Shown one piece after another: positions 31,509 to 44,030 of a DNA stretch of 64,000 nt. Below the pieces are notes generated by a model. It was not told the DNA's origin. It saw only the letters and a program-made list of their open reading frames with translations, and made no database searches. Source of the stretch: Phytophthora hibernalis (Eukaryota > Oomycota > Peronosporomycetes > Peronosporales > Peronosporaceae); the NCBI GenBank assembly GCA_012656075.1, contig JAAKBF010000092.1, forward strand, positions 248,001-312,000, read 5' to 3'. The stretch's first letter is position 1. Each line of letters begins with the position of its first letter. The position numbers and the translations under genes were made by a program.

Positions 31509-32561
31509 ATTCTGGACTCAAAACCGCACTTGACACCCCGCATCCTTTATATTGTGCCGCGGCCGCTGTCCCTTGGAGCATACACGCAACTTTCACCCGT
31601 GTGTGCCCGCTCGTACGGCTCTCGATCTTCGGGCACCAGAGGTAGCTCGGTCCGGTTTTCCTGCATGATTCTTCATGTTTTTAATTCGGCGGTTACGGAT
31701 AGCGATATTCTGTGTTTCGCTGATCACAAGAAGTGTCCGCGTTTCACTCTGGTACTATTCACGTACGTGGATGTGTTTCGCAGAAGAAGAATGCTCGAGG
31801 TCGGGGCTATCACAAGCAAGACATAGATAAGTACACATACGGCATAACAAACAACATGTATCCTTACTAGAGCGTTGCAGAGTTGCGCACAGCCTTCGTC
31901 TCTGGCCAGGTAAATGCTGCCGTCAGCCTCCAGATGCTGATGTCTTTCTCCAAATGCCCTCACTTAGCTACACATACGTACGCTCGCGTGTAAGACTCAT
32001 AGTTACCGCAAACGAATGCGAAGTGCTGTACCTGTTAAGACGTCAGTACTGCCGAGCCTGGCTAGCCGTTGGTGCGTCCGCGTCGCGGGTTGGGCGGCGC
32101 GGGAGGCGTCCAAGCCTCGATCTAGCTGGAAACGACGCGTAATAGTTAATAAAGAGACCGTCCGGCCATCGATAGACTGTAATGCATCACATAACATACC
32201 TCAACACGTAGAGGGGCGAAGGAGGAGATATAACACCCCTCTCGGCAGCTCCGCGGGGCTTCAGGGGCGGCGTATGTGTCTTGCGACAGCGCAGGATTCT
32301 GGCGACGCGTGGCAGGAATGAGTGGTTGGAACTTTCGTATTTAAAAAATGAAAGGTCTTTTTTAATCACAAACATGAACAAACATGGTTTAAAACTTGTT
32401 CAAACATGTCGGACGAGACATGGACCGTATGATTTCCGTTTGAGAACGCCCGTTTTAAATATGGTCTCAATTTGAGACCGTTTCTAACAAAAGTATCACA
32501 AACGTCTTTTGAGTTTTTCAGTAGAAATACAGTGAAACTCGATGCATTATTACCACTAATA
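31509..32561. other. Mobile-element-associated spacer
   Basis: No gene recognised. Contains further CCATGTTT/CATGTTTG motifs on the minus strand near 32,370-32,420, so the MULE element may extend at least to there. Confidence 0.4.
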
Positions 32562-32714
32562 GTGGTTCTCAGTTCTGGCAGCAGCAAGATAGACGCCGAG
32601 TATAAATGTGCGCTTCGGCAGCTGATTGGTTAAAAATCATTTTTTATTCAATCTATCCTGCCTTGATTTTGGTGCAATTTGGGTCGGCGGTAGCAAGATG
32701 CAAAAGAGCAGAAG

Positions 32715-33013
32715 TGTAGAGGAACGTACAGTGTCCGTTTGTAAAATACCATCAGATGTGGGGCTCTAATTGAGAAGTGTGCCTCCAACCTCTACATTCG
32801 GTGGATTGAGGGGATCTTTCCCTTAAACGTACGGTTCGTACCACGACTAGCTAGCATAGCTTCTGAACGCTAATGACTTAATCTTTGTGGACTGTCCGGT
32901 GTCCGGGACTAATATCTACCAATTAGCACTTATTAATTAACTTTGATTCAATCAGCTGATATCATGATTGATTATCAGCCTTCCATGCTGACAATCAGAC
33001 CCAGACCTTAACA
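32715..33013 (-). repeat. Copia 3' LTR
   Basis: 299 bp, ends TGTAGAGG and CCTTAACA on the plus strand; near copy of 38100-38396. Confidence 0.9.
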
Positions 33014-33768
33014 CTCCCACGAAAGATTCCTCAATCCCTATACTTTCTTTTCGTGCCAAACTATCATGGTTTGCTCGCTTTTCGTGCTTAAGATTTCCTT
33101 GCCTGTCTGTTTGTCATACTTAAGCTATTATTCCTTGCGTGCTCCTGTGCCAAGCTATCTTTGTGTGCTTGCTTTTGTGTCCAAGCTATCATTGTTTGCT
33201 TGTGTTCCCTAGCATTCATCGCATTCATCGCATGCGTGCCTTTGTGCCGAGCACACTGTTTGCTTCCGCCTAGCGCTCTCAATATTCAATCCGTCAACTC
33301 GAACTCGGTTCACTGTTACTCCTTGGGGGTCGTCCGAAACTAATATCCCAGTCAGCAGAAGGTGGTGAGGTCCTATGGTCTTCGGGTCGTAGGGATCTTG
33401 TGGCACAGTTCCAAATGGGTCGGTTTTAACCTCGCCACCTGCGCGCAACGTCCTTCCCGAGCGTGGGTCGTCATACAAGGTGGCGACTCTGACTGGTTCA
33501 GCGTATAAAAGCAGCAAATTATTTTGTTGCGGGGCAGTTCAGGTTTTAATCATTTGTTTCGATTGGCAATTGTTTCGATTTCTTTAGTGTAGCCTATTAC
33601 AATAATAACTTCAACATCTCGTTGACTTCAATATCAACACGAACCCTTTCTTTGAACCTTAACTTCAACACTGACTAATTTGTAACGCACACTTCAACTC
33701 TGATTAAGTTGTTTCAACTTCAACATCGCATCTTTATTTGATGATTATGCACGTCTTTGTTCTTTAGA
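33014..33768. other. Copia 3' non-coding region
   Basis: Between RNase H and the 3' LTR. Shows degenerate short repeats (CCAAGCTATC with TTTGTGTGCTTGC, 33,060-33,220) and CTTCAACA-type repeats (33,610-33,730). No gene recognised. Confidence 0.45.
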
Positions 33769-34128
33769 CTACAGCACCGCCGACATTTGCAAGTTCTTTA
33801 CGCCCATGGCTTCTCTTAATTTTAGACACTGTTCCTGCGGGAGTGACTTAGTCAGTGCATCTGCAACCATTTCTTTGGTGTTGCAATACTGAATGTCGAT
33901 ACGCTCTTTTCGTATGCTTCGCGCGCATACAAATAGCGAGTCTCTATGTGCAGAATGATTCCCAGTATTCTTGACTATACTTATAGCTGCAGTATTATCA
34001 CACCAGCAATTTATAGGTTCCTTTTGATGGAATCCTAGCTCTCTTAATAGCATCCACAGCCATTCACTCTCTTTAACGCCTTCCCTAACGGCTACTAATT
34101 CAGCCTGTGCTGTGTGGAGGCTTACCAT
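33769..34128 (-). pseudogene. Copia RNase H
   Basis: Segments TAQAELVAVREGVKESEWLW, CWCDNTAAISIVKN and MVADALTKSLPQEQ are the acidic-site pattern of copia RNase H near the polyprotein C-terminus. Upstream sequence to 34,650 is broken pol. Confidence 0.85.
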
Positions 34129-34652
34129 ATCTTGCCTTGAGCTTTTCCAAGAGACGCATGCATGAGCAAGTTACCGATTTTCTCTATATATCTGCATTTG
34201 CGAAGCTCGCATCTGTGTATAGCTCATAGACTATTTCCTTATCAGTCCCGTCATATACAAGTCCATACATCGATGTACCTTTCAGATATTTTAGTACTCG
34301 CTGAGCTGCTCTTCAATATGTAATATTGTAACATGACAGAAACTTGTTTAATTCCCTGACAGCATTCGCTATATCCGGCCGAGCACCTCGTACTAAATAC
34401 ATTAGCGACCCAACCAGTCCTCTATAATCAAACGTTTTTTACCTGCAATTTGATCTGATGTCATTTCTGTCTCTTTTTCGAGTGTTATACTGAAGGTTTG
34501 AGGTGCATTGACCAGAACACAGTCCGTCGCTCATATTTGCTTAATAAATCCAATATGTACTTGTGCTGCGACAAGCTTAACAGCTTATTCACACGATATC
34601 TGCGTATTCCATTTTGAGCAGATAATGAGCTTCCCTAAATCCTTCTTTTGAA

Positions 34653-35117
34653 TCAATTTGAAAGGGTCTGCTTGATCTCGTTGACAACTGACAGGCGTGA
34701 ACCCGCAATTGTCAAGTCATCCACGTAATCGCAGATCAGAACCACATCGATTACTTCATTAACCTCCCATTTTTTCACATACAAGCAATACTCCTTTTGC
34801 ATTGTGAAAGAGCAAGGCTCGTTAAAACCATGCAAGACGCCGTGCCAAATTCTAGGCACTTGTTTTAGGCCGTACAGACTTTTATTGAGCTTACATACCA
34901 GCCGGTCCGAGCTGTTGCGAAATCCTTCTGGTGGATACATATAAATCTCCTCTGTCAAAATGCCATTAAGAAAGGCTGTCGAAACATCCATCTGGTGCAC
35001 GTGATAATTCTTAATAGTAGCAATTGCCAGTACTACCCGGAAAGATTCGTACCGAGCCACAGGTGAGAAAATCTCTCCAGAGTCAATGCCAGAGCTGGTG
35101 GCTTCCCCAACCACCAA
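34653..35117 (-). pseudogene. Copia reverse transcriptase
   Basis: Segments SPVARYESFRVVLAIA, QMDVSTAFLNGIL, PPEGF, KLNKSLYGLKQ and CDYVDDLTIAG show the copia RT with its YVDD active site. A 35,220-35,585 open frame upstream is the linker before RT (ending WFQAIQTEYMAVLENET). Confidence 0.9.
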
Positions 35118-35219
35118 CCGGGCTTTAAATCGCTAAATAGATCCATCTGGGTCATATTTAACATCCAACACCCAGTGGTATCCTAGATCTTTTCTTCCTG
35201 GTGGCAGCTTTACCATTGA

Positions 35220-36473
35220 TCACGTCTCATTTTCTAAAACGGCCATGTATTCAGTCTGAATTGCCTGAAACCACTGTTTTCTATATGACCCGGCAAGTGC
35301 AGACTTAAGTGACCGAGGAATAGGAACCCTCTCAGAGTTAGCACTTTCATCTAAAACCGGGTTAATTATAATTTCATAATCTGATAAGCGTATATTTCGC
35401 CGCCTTTTTCGTGTAGAACGAGGCCTTATTGGTGGAAGTGTACTACTGATAGGCGCATCAAGTCTACTTTTATTTGATGACTCACTTGAGACGGGGATTG
35501 ATGACACGTAAATCGGATTCACTGCGTGGGTAGTATCATCCACCAACTTCAAGGATAATTCCTCCGTTGTGGTTCTATCTCCCATAGATCCAAGCGCCCC
35601 TACCGGTCGACCAGCTCAGTACTCAAGTGGTTGCTGCGTGTAGGGGTTTCCAACACATTAATGTCTGTGATCTCGGTAGTTGATAGCTGAAACGAACGAT
35701 CCGGCAACGACGTTTTCACAATATCGTCCGTTGCCATAGTATCAAATTTTACACATCGATCAATAAACTCAACATGATTTGTTGTATCCAACAACCGAAA
35801 TCCTTTGGAATCTTACGCTAGTTCAACAAATTTGCACCCCTGACCTCGTGAGCTGAATTTGTTGTTTTTACGCTTTGAGATAGGAATATGTGCGTAGCAC
35901 AGACCCCAAATTTGAAGTAGCTCACCGCTCGGTTTAAGACGAGTCAATACTTCGAACGGTGAAACATTACCAAGTCGACTGGTCGGATAGCGATTGGACA
36001 CCTCGGTTGCATACTTTAAAGCCTCAGGTCACCAAGCAGCAGCCATACCTGCCGTCAACAGAGAACTGCGCACCTGTCTCATGATTGTTTGGTGGCACCT
36101 CTCAGCACTTCCATTTTCTTCTTGATTTCCAACATTCGACTTTTCAAATCTGATTCCCTTTGATTTCATGAAATTTGTCAATTAGTGATTGGTGAACTCA
36201 GTTCCACCATCACTTCTGATTAATTTTACTTCAAAGGTTTATTGTCGCTCTAGCTCCTGAATTAGGTTAACTACACTTCTTTCGTGGATTTTATGACGAT
36301 GCTCCACTTGTAGGAGGTAGCATCATCAACGACAGCCACAGCGTATCTGTATGCCATTTCTGCATCAGGGAAATTTGCTCTTCTCTTGAGTATGATTTTC
36401 TCACATGATTGATCTGTCTAAACTTTTGTAACGGTAGATAGTAAACTGCTCCGATTTGCACCGCCGCAAACAT
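35220..36473 (-). pseudogene. Copia integrase C-terminal region and linker
   Basis: Broken frames include YPTSRLGNVSPFEVLTRLKP and the linker with basic RKRRRNIRLSDYEI. Between 36,000 and 36,480 the integrase core is recognisable only in short pieces interrupted by stops. Confidence 0.6.
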
Positions 36474-36963
36474 GAATTGGCCATCTTAGTCGACAAAGTA
36501 CAAAACTTCTCCGTCCTTAGATTGGAGAAATCTGTACCCTTGCCGTGCCAAGAAAAGCACTGATCAAATTATTGTCACAACTTTTGTCATTGGCAACATG
36601 TTGTAGACAGACATTTTTCGCTTTCCCAAGTGGACACATCACATTCATTTCTAGTGAAACGATTAAAGCAGTGGCCGATTTGCTCCGTTACTGTATACAA
36701 ATGTCAGACTGTCTTTGGCACTTAAGCTGCCGAACCACATTCGGTCCGGGGATATGGTGTACCCAGCTCCTGTGTCCACAATCCACATATCACCCGAAAC
36801 AGTCAGTCGTTGTAACCAACTCAAGCGATGCACCATGTGTTCGTCTTACCTGATTCTCGAACAACTCCATGGTCGGCATGCATCCACCGTTGTCATCCTT
36901 TTGATGACATCACCAACGAATTCGTCGCCTGAGTAGGAGGCTCTTTGTTCATTAGAATGCTTG

Positions 36964-38082
36964 TCACTTCATTCGACTGGTTGGGTTGTCGTCAGATCCA
37001 TGGTTCGCCATTTCCGGTGGTGGTTTGAGCTCATCCACCTCGCTGTTCGTCGGTGGGGTCTTGGTTTTCTGTCGCTTGACCGAAGGTTTCACTGTCGCCA
37101 CCGAAATTTTCTTAATCCCGGTGGTCCGCTTTGATGGCTGAGAGTTTATGTTCGTCCGGAACAGTGGTCCGCCCGGGCGTCTAGCGTCAGGATCCGCCAG
37201 CATCTTGGGACACTGCACCTTTTGGTGTCCGTCTTCAAAACAGTAGAAGTAGCCAGATGTTCCGGTGGTGCTCCCTTCTTCCGCCGTTCGCTTCTGTCCA
37301 CGCGCTTGCGACACATCATAGTCACGCGCGGCACGCTCGTTTCTCACATTGTTGATGCGCACCGCCGAAGCGTTGTCTTGTTCAACTCCAATTTCCTTCC
37401 TCGACTTGTCACCAAACAGCGTCCTGAGTGCAGCTTCAACCTTGTCCACGGTAAAGCCATCTTCCGTGAGGTCAATGGATCTGGCCCAAATCTCGCTCGG
37501 GAGCTGAGCCAGCTCCTGAAGATACATTCAAGTGTCGGTGGCTATTTCTTGTCTCAACAGTGTTCTCAACTTTCGGTTCATCTCATTTCGAGCTTGTTTT
37601 AGCTGCGAGAAGAGAACACGCAAGTTCTTCTAGTTGGAGTTGAATATGCGGCCCCAGCCGCCGGTCAGCGCTACCAGCCCATCAGCGTTCCTAGACTGAA
37701 GTCTCGCTCGAGCGTCTTCCAGATGACGCATGGCTCCATATTCGACACACTGTCGGGAAGAGCCGACAGGAACGAATTCGGAAGCGCCAGCTTGAACAGA
37801 TTCCGTTGAGTTGTATTCGCCCTTTACCGAGCAATCTGCCACCTCACCGCCTTCTGCTCCTCTTTGGGGGCCACAGCCACGTCGTCCTTCGAGGTCTTTG
37901 CCGGTGTCACCCAAGAAGCACCGTATCACGACAGGTGCACCCGGCTGGTCGTTTTCAAGGAAACTTCGTTGATACACCTGATCTTTTGTGTCACATAGGT
38001 CAGCAGCTTGTCTTTCCAAGTTGCAACCCGAGAACTTCTCTAGTCCCATGGACACAGCCTTGTCCTTCCGCGTGCCCGCCAT
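36964..38082 (-). pseudogene. Copia gag
   Basis: Starts MAGTRKDKAVSMGLEKFSG at 38082, 18 bp inside the 5' LTR. The C-terminal part has a zinc-knuckle-like YCFEDGHQKVQCP, in which the first Cys of CCHC seems replaced by Tyr, followed by a Lys-rich tail. One frame break lies between 37,530 and 37,630. Confidence 0.7.
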
Positions 38083-38099
38083 AGGGATAGTATCCGAAA

Positions 38100-38396
38100 T
38101 GTTGAGGTACGTACAGTGTCCGTTTGTAAAATACCATCAGATGTGGGGCTCTAATTGAGAAGTGTGCCTCCAACCTATTCATCCGGTGGATTGAGGGATA
38201 TTTCCTTCAGCGTATGGTTCGTACCACGACTGGCTAGCGTAACTTCTGAGCGCTAATGACTTAATCTTTGTACACTGTCCGGTGTCCGGGACTAATATCT
38301 ACCAATTAGCACTTATTAATTAACTTTTATTCAATCAGATGATATCCTGATTGATTATCAGCCCTCCATGCTGATAATCAGATCCAGACCTTAACA
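38100..38396 (-). repeat. Copia 5' LTR
   Basis: 297 bp, TGTTGAGG...CCTTAACA on the plus strand; near copy of 32715-33013 with scattered substitutions. Confidence 0.9.
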
Positions 38397-39228
38397 AGAA
38401 GTACCGGTACAGATGATCAAGGCTAGGCAAGACGACACTTGGCGACGCTACAGCCTACCGCGAGTCCTAGCACAACCTTCGAGCCGGGGGCGGACACTGC
38501 GAGCCCGCCACAGAGCAAGGTTCTCATCTAGTCGCCCCGACGAAGCAAGAGAGTCACGCGTGGTAGGAACCCTACTAGGGCTAGGCGGTGTGCGCGCTGT
38601 TGACGCGAACCTGTCCGCGCTATGTGGGCTGGTGAAGGTAGTGGGGAAACGCTAGGCTCGCGACGCACACACACCGTCTCTTGCACGTACATCTATAGCA
38701 TTTAGGTGATGAAGTAGTTTAGTTAAGCACGCGTAACATTAGGCACATTGTCACCTTGACTGGCGGTGGTAATCACTGCTGCAATGGGCGGTATCATGCT
38801 GCTGCTGCGCGCCTGTGGGGGTCTTAGTTCTGCTCGTCTACTATTAACTAATATCCGGTCGATATTTCGACGTCTATCTTGCTGCTGCCAGAACTGAGAA
38901 CCACTAATTGTACTGGCGAGATGAACGGATACACCAACTTTTGTCAGTGCATAACTTTCTACCTAACGGTTAGCTTGAAATGTACTTTTTTGCTGGAAAG
39001 CTCTGTGTTTCCTTTCTTCAGAAAGTACCGTTTTAACGCGCAATTAAGGAAGTGCATGTATGAGAAGTGAGTCCGATCTGACTGTCTATTGGTTGAAATG
39101 TTGATGTATGCCTTGACATCAGGCTTGAGTGATACGCTAATAAATAGCTGATAAAAGCGATGATAGATATCAATATCGATGCTATGATATAAGGAAAGAA
39201 CCATATTCGTTGATATAGTGATACACTA

Positions 39229-40265
39229 GAGCGCTTGGTGAGTTGCGTTGCATCTCCTGTAAGATGGGAGGCTTAGCCAGGACAATTACCCGACCCGCCG
39301 GAAAACACTGCAACCGCCTATTAACGGCTAACTCGTGTTTTACTTAATGCATCGCGATGGAATAGATCACTTTTAGGTGAGCTGGATCTCCGCGGTAGGT
39401 GAGGCTAGCGCGATTTACAAAGTCAATCAGCGGGAAAATACCCCGCTCACCGGATAACATAGTCTCTTCCGAGTCTATATACAAGACCAAGTCAAATTGA
39501 CGCACGTGCTCCCGGAACCAACAATCCCCCAGAAAAACTAGGTCGCTAAGAACCGACCTCATTCCGCCATCCCGAATTCAAGACCACAGCTAGGCGAATT
39601 GATGTTGCAACGCGCGACGGGTCAGGCGACGGCGAGACTTCGTGCGGTCCGTGCTGCTCGCACTCCAGAACAAGTGCGCCAACATGTCGAGGCCGTCCTC
39701 GCACAAATGAGCGAGAGGCCGATCGCCCGCGAACAAGAGCTAAGTCAATTCTCGCTGGAGCAAAAATTTGTATGACGACGTGTTCCGCATGTGCGTCGCC
39801 CTCACCAACTACAACATCTCCATTAACCCCTACCGGACCAGAACGGAGATTGGTACCGTCAATCACAGCGCAAGCTGATCCAACTTGGATTGTCAATCAA
39901 GGAAAAGAGGCATTTGCAGCAGGCGAAGTACCGTGCTAAGAAGAAACGCCGACTTATATCCTCCATTGACGATCTAGGCGGTGAAGAGGACGCGAGTGAG
40001 GATTCGTTGACCCAGTACTCGGTGTAGTTTTAGGAAGCCGCCAAGAGAGGATGCAAATAATCATGAAAAACTAAGACTTGATATTGTTGCAGTGCATCTC
40101 AAAGAAATGTTGATCTTATGGTTAACCCGGGTGTATATCACGATTAAACAAGTCACCCAGACAAGATTGCCTTGCGCATGGGATACACAGTCATTCGCCG
40201 GGAGTTATTGCAACTCAGCGAAGATGGGATATTTTAATAGATACTACGCAACTCCCCAAGCGCTC
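39229..40265. mobile_element. 1.04-kb TA-flanked inverted-repeat element
   Basis: Ends GAGCGCTTGGTGAGTTGCGT (39229-39248) and, inverted with one mismatch, 40246-40265, with TA on both outer sides. The interior encodes a Lys/Arg-rich helical fragment on the plus strand (VRQHVEAVLAQMSERP; later KEKRHLQQAKYRAKKKRR ending at 40,026). It is not an evident transposase. Probably a non-autonomous DNA transposon carrying a gene fragment. Confidence 0.75.
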
Positions 40266-40528
40266 TACTGATACGCAAGTTTGTGGATAAATCGAATAAA
40301 TATTGATAAATTGATGATAAATCTGAAGACCCCTAAGCGTCCCAATGGTGCCCCTCTTGTGTTTTGACATCGTGCGGTCACGATAAAGCGTTCTGTGTCT
40401 CTTCGTACACTTCTACCGAGATCTCTCTTGACTGACAACATGTAGCAGACTTTCGTGTGCAGATACATCGATTTATTACGAAATAGCCCTGATAAAAACC
40501 TTGATAGGTGGCACTTCATAACCAGCTA

Positions 40529-41029
40529 CAGTAGTCACCGCAACTACTGTGTGTTCAAAATTAGTGTCACACGGGAATTCGTATCACTACGAATTCGTGA
40601 CACTAATTCACGTGAAAAGAAATTTTGGAGATTCAAAATTAGTGTGAGTAGGCCAGAGAAAATTAAGCTTAAGGATGGCGCGAGGTACAAGACAGGTAAA
40701 AACGCAAGTTCTCTGTAGTCAACACTGCTGAATGAATTCTTCATGTGAATGCTTATCGCGTATCAAATACAACATAAACTACCCCAGAAATGCATTGATC
40801 AGAGGTGGGTTTTCACTTCAGGTTGATTACTGGTGTTGTATTTCCTCATCTCCAGATATTGATGTGTTAGTGACGGCAACACCAGCGCTGATATATGAGA
40901 GTGACACAAATTTACCACACCTAAATTAGTGTAGTTCACAAATAGCGACATCTACGCTAATTTCCGTGAAGATAAGCAAAAGCACATCGTATAATTTTGT
41001 GTCGGTGGCACTAATTGCGGTGACTACTG
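40529..41029. mobile_element. 501-bp MITE-like element
   Basis: Termini CAGTAGTCACCGCAA (40529-40543) and its reverse complement (41015-41029), flanked by TA on both sides. Internal palindromic copies of TTAGTGTCAC occur at about 40,560, 40,605, 40,637 and, partly, 40,900-40,930. No coding capacity. Confidence 0.8.
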
Positions 41030-43440
41030 TACCGGTAGATGTTGGCTAGTGTTGACAATTGCCCAGAGTTATTTGGGGACGCAAAGATCACTCTTTCTGC
41101 ATCGATGTAAGAAACTAGGTTGCTGTAGACAAAATTGAATACAAAAATGGGCAAACTGGTTTTATTACTGATACATATCGATGACTAAGTACTATGATAT
41201 TTGCTGAGGCTCTTTATCAAAGCTGATAAAAATCGATTTGAAAATCGAAAGAAAATATCATATCATTGATATGAGTAGCATTGGCGTTTTTATTCATATT
41301 ATGAGTAAAAAAACAATGCGATTTATCGAGCGAAGCGAGAAAAAATATTTGGTAGAGTTTTGGCAAAGCAATCCCTTTCTTTAGTCAGTCAAATGGTCGA
41401 TGTCATCTTTTCTATCTGGAGCGCGCATTGCGTCCAGATGTTGCATTTGGCGGAATGTGGTGCTGTCAGGTAGGGTAACGCTAGTGTCGTCCGGCTGCCG
41501 AGCTTGACTGACGGCCCAATGCGTGCGTGCAATATCTCCTACCTGTATGTCTGGACGCTTTTGATCTTCGTCTAGACTGCATCATACTCGGCTGACTACT
41601 GTCACTTCCACGGTTCCGTCGTCGGGCATGTTTATGGTACGCACTCACTCTGCTTTCACGCTGAGAATATTCTGACTTTATCATTTTGCGTTCCGACATT
41701 ATCGGCAATACTGCTTCAACAGTTTCTGCTAATTCGGCTCTTCGTGCGTGGTTTGCGTTCACATCCGAATGTGACTCCTCTACGGTTGGAAGTTGTGCTG
41801 CTTCTATCGTTCCTACCATCATTTGCTGATGTATGGCGCTAAGGAAGTTCGTCAAGACAGCCCGTATTTCCGAGGCAGCAGAAGGCCGTCGACTCGAACC
41901 AGGCCGAACCGGGTAAATCGTGTAGCATTTGCGTCACTGGCACCTGGTATGCCCATTCCGCCGACTTCATGAAGCAGAACACAAGCGGTAGACACCGTAG
42001 CTGATATAAGTAGCGGAGCAGAATATGGCGGCTATAACGGCAGTGGGAGACAGCGACGCTCATCCAAAAGGTCCAGTCTGGGGGAAGAGCCGGAGTAGCG
42101 CCCAGGGGTGGAGCTGGGGTCAAAATGGGGACACCCCCATTGGTTTGAGATAATGTCCAACTTTAGGTCAATTTTGTGCAGGGTTGTCGAGTTTTTTGCC
42201 CCGTGCCCCTACTTTTTGTACTGGCTCCTCCCCTCGTAGCGACTGTGTGGCACACAAGCCGTCCAAAGTCGAAGATCTACAGATCGATCGTTGCGGTCGC
42301 CAAAGGGGATGGAGACTGCGCCGCCGAATGCGATGGCGGGTGCGGCGCTAAAACGCGCGACCGACCTGATGCGGCGGTAGAGCTGGTGAAGAAAGAGTCA
42401 TCATGAGCAACATCAGAACCAAGCAACCAGCACGAACACGTACTGCGCTGCAGGTAGCCATGGTAGCACCGGTAGCAACTCTGATTCAGACGACGAACGG
42501 CAAACGACAGCGAGCGAGAACAGGAAACTTCCGTTTGTAGCATTGAAGAGGCGGAACGAAGGAGCGAGCCAACTCTTAACAGCAGAATCGAGTAGAAAAG
42601 CACCGACAACACCAGCAGCACCAGAAAGCGGACACTGGGACCATCGACGCAGCAGGCAGATCAAGGAAGAAAGCCACGAACTGAGGAAGCTGTGTGGTGG
42701 ATGACGCAGTAGGTCAATGCTTGGGACCGCACGGACCAGTTGATGATTGCGTCAAACCGCACGGATAAGTTGGTGATGGCTTTGAAGCACAATATGAAGT
42801 TTGTGATGGTACTGAAGCTCAACGCCGAGTTGACCGCGGTGCTGTTGCACCCGAAGCAGTGAGAAATGCAGATACTAATGACGAAAATGACAGCAGAGCC
42901 AACGGACGAACGGGGCGGGACCGTCAGCCAGCTGCAGCACCAAATCGAGTACGATTCGGACGAGGGGTAGAGAGTAACAGAGATGAAATCCCTGGGGCTT
43001 GTCCAACCCCGGCGACCACGGAATCGGAGGATCAATGAGGAGCAGCATAATACAGAATAATCTTAGTCGTCGCTTACTACTTGACATTCCATACAGAGCC
43101 ATTTCGCCAATAGAAAAGCGAGCTGGAGAAGTACCTGTACACTGTCATCGCATACATGGCTCTTCTAGCCAGAATACATGCCTCTTCTGGCGGGGTACAG
43201 ACCTCTACTAGTCAGTGGTTCACTTTCCCATGTGGGTATATCCCCAGCAGAGAATCGGTGTTCAAAAGAGTGACAACGACTACCAAGAGGGCACGGACGG
43301 CCAAGAAACACAACAAGGCATCATCCTTTTCGGCTGAGGAAAAGGTGGGTGTGATCAATCACTTAAACAGGTCGGTGATATTTTATCCCGATGTACCAGT
43401 AGACAAATACAATAGCCGTCACACGCTAATTCTGTCATGG
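41030..43440. other. No gene recognised; low-coding flank of the array
   Basis: Short open frames on both strands (such as 41,481-41,855 minus, Arg/Ser-rich; 42,176-42,406 plus) lack domains. Around 42,710-42,860 the plus strand encodes a short degenerate repeat (RTDQLMIASN, RTDKLVMALK, NMKFVMVLK, NAELTAVL), possibly a decayed retroelement gag coiled coil. 41,160-41,290 has ATCGAT/GATAT-rich short repeats. Confidence 0.4.
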
Positions 43441-43958
43441 CGCCACAAGCGCATTACCTACCTACCATAAATAGAGTGATCTTTCACAGATCTCGGATAT
43501 GCAGTCCGACGCTCACGAAAACAGACCGGGTCTGGTGGTTGTTACAAGTGCAAACGCGAATTCGTGCTCAATGACAGCGACCAGTTGCGACATTTCGGCA
43601 CGTACCGAAGCCGGCCACCGTAAGCGAAAGACCTGCAGAAACAAGTCAGAGTTGAGTCAATGTCGGACTGACTGGCCGACTGACTGGCCGACTGACTGGC
43701 CCGTTGAGTTGCCGAGGATGGTCGCTGGTCCAATCCGAAACCTGATACACGGGTCACACAAAACGAGGAGATGCAACAGGGAGGTTTGGTGAGTTGTAGC
43801 GGGCGTTACGAGTAGTCGACGTGAGGTCAGCGCGTGGCAATGCGAGCACCAAAAGGTCTGGTGGAATAGTGTGCAAAAGAGCAAAGACGTCCCGAAGCAC
43901 GCCTCGATCGCGAACGGGCCGCAGCAGCACCCTCGAACGTGAACGTTTGCAAGCAATT

Positions 43959-44030
43959 TGCCCCCAGGCAGGATTGAACTACCGACCTTCCGCTTACTAA
44001 GCGGGTGCTCTACCACTGAGCTATAGGGGC
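43959..44030 (-). tRNA. tRNA-Thr (AGU), unit 1
   Basis: 72 nt including discriminator A, no intron. Acceptor stem GCCCCTA/TGGGGGC (one G-T pair), D arm GCTC/GAGC with box A TAGCTCAGTGG, anticodon loop TTAGTAA (anticodon AGT, ACU codons), T arm GGTAG/CTGCC with loop TTCAATC. The top pair of the anticodon stem is C27/A43, a mismatch. No T-run directly after the gene; the first TTTT is about 80 nt downstream (43,875-43,878, minus strand). Confidence 0.92.

Larger units (their letters stand above)
32715..38396 (-). mobile_element. Ty1/copia LTR retrotransposon, degenerate
   Basis: Direct terminal repeats of about 298 bp begin TGT and end ACA (32715-33013 and 38100-38396), with a 5-bp target duplication AGAAG outside (32710-32714 and 38397-38401). 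Coding order on the minus strand is gag, integrase region, reverse transcriptase, RNase H, the copia arrangement. Stops and frame changes throughout mean it is inactive. The LTRs differ at several per cent of positions, so the insertion is not recent. Confidence 0.93.
32562..38904. mobile_element. TA-flanked inverted-repeat element hosting a copia retrotransposon
   Basis: A 34-bp perfect inverted repeat beginning GTGGTTCTCAGTTCTGGCAG occurs at 32562-32595 and, reversed, at 38871-38904, with TA on both outer sides (32560-32561 and 38905-38906). The termini share 12 of the first 17 positions with the element at 29883-30713, so the two are probably one superfamily. Without the copia insertion the element would be about 656 bp. 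No transposase was recognised in the remaining arms. Confidence 0.8.
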
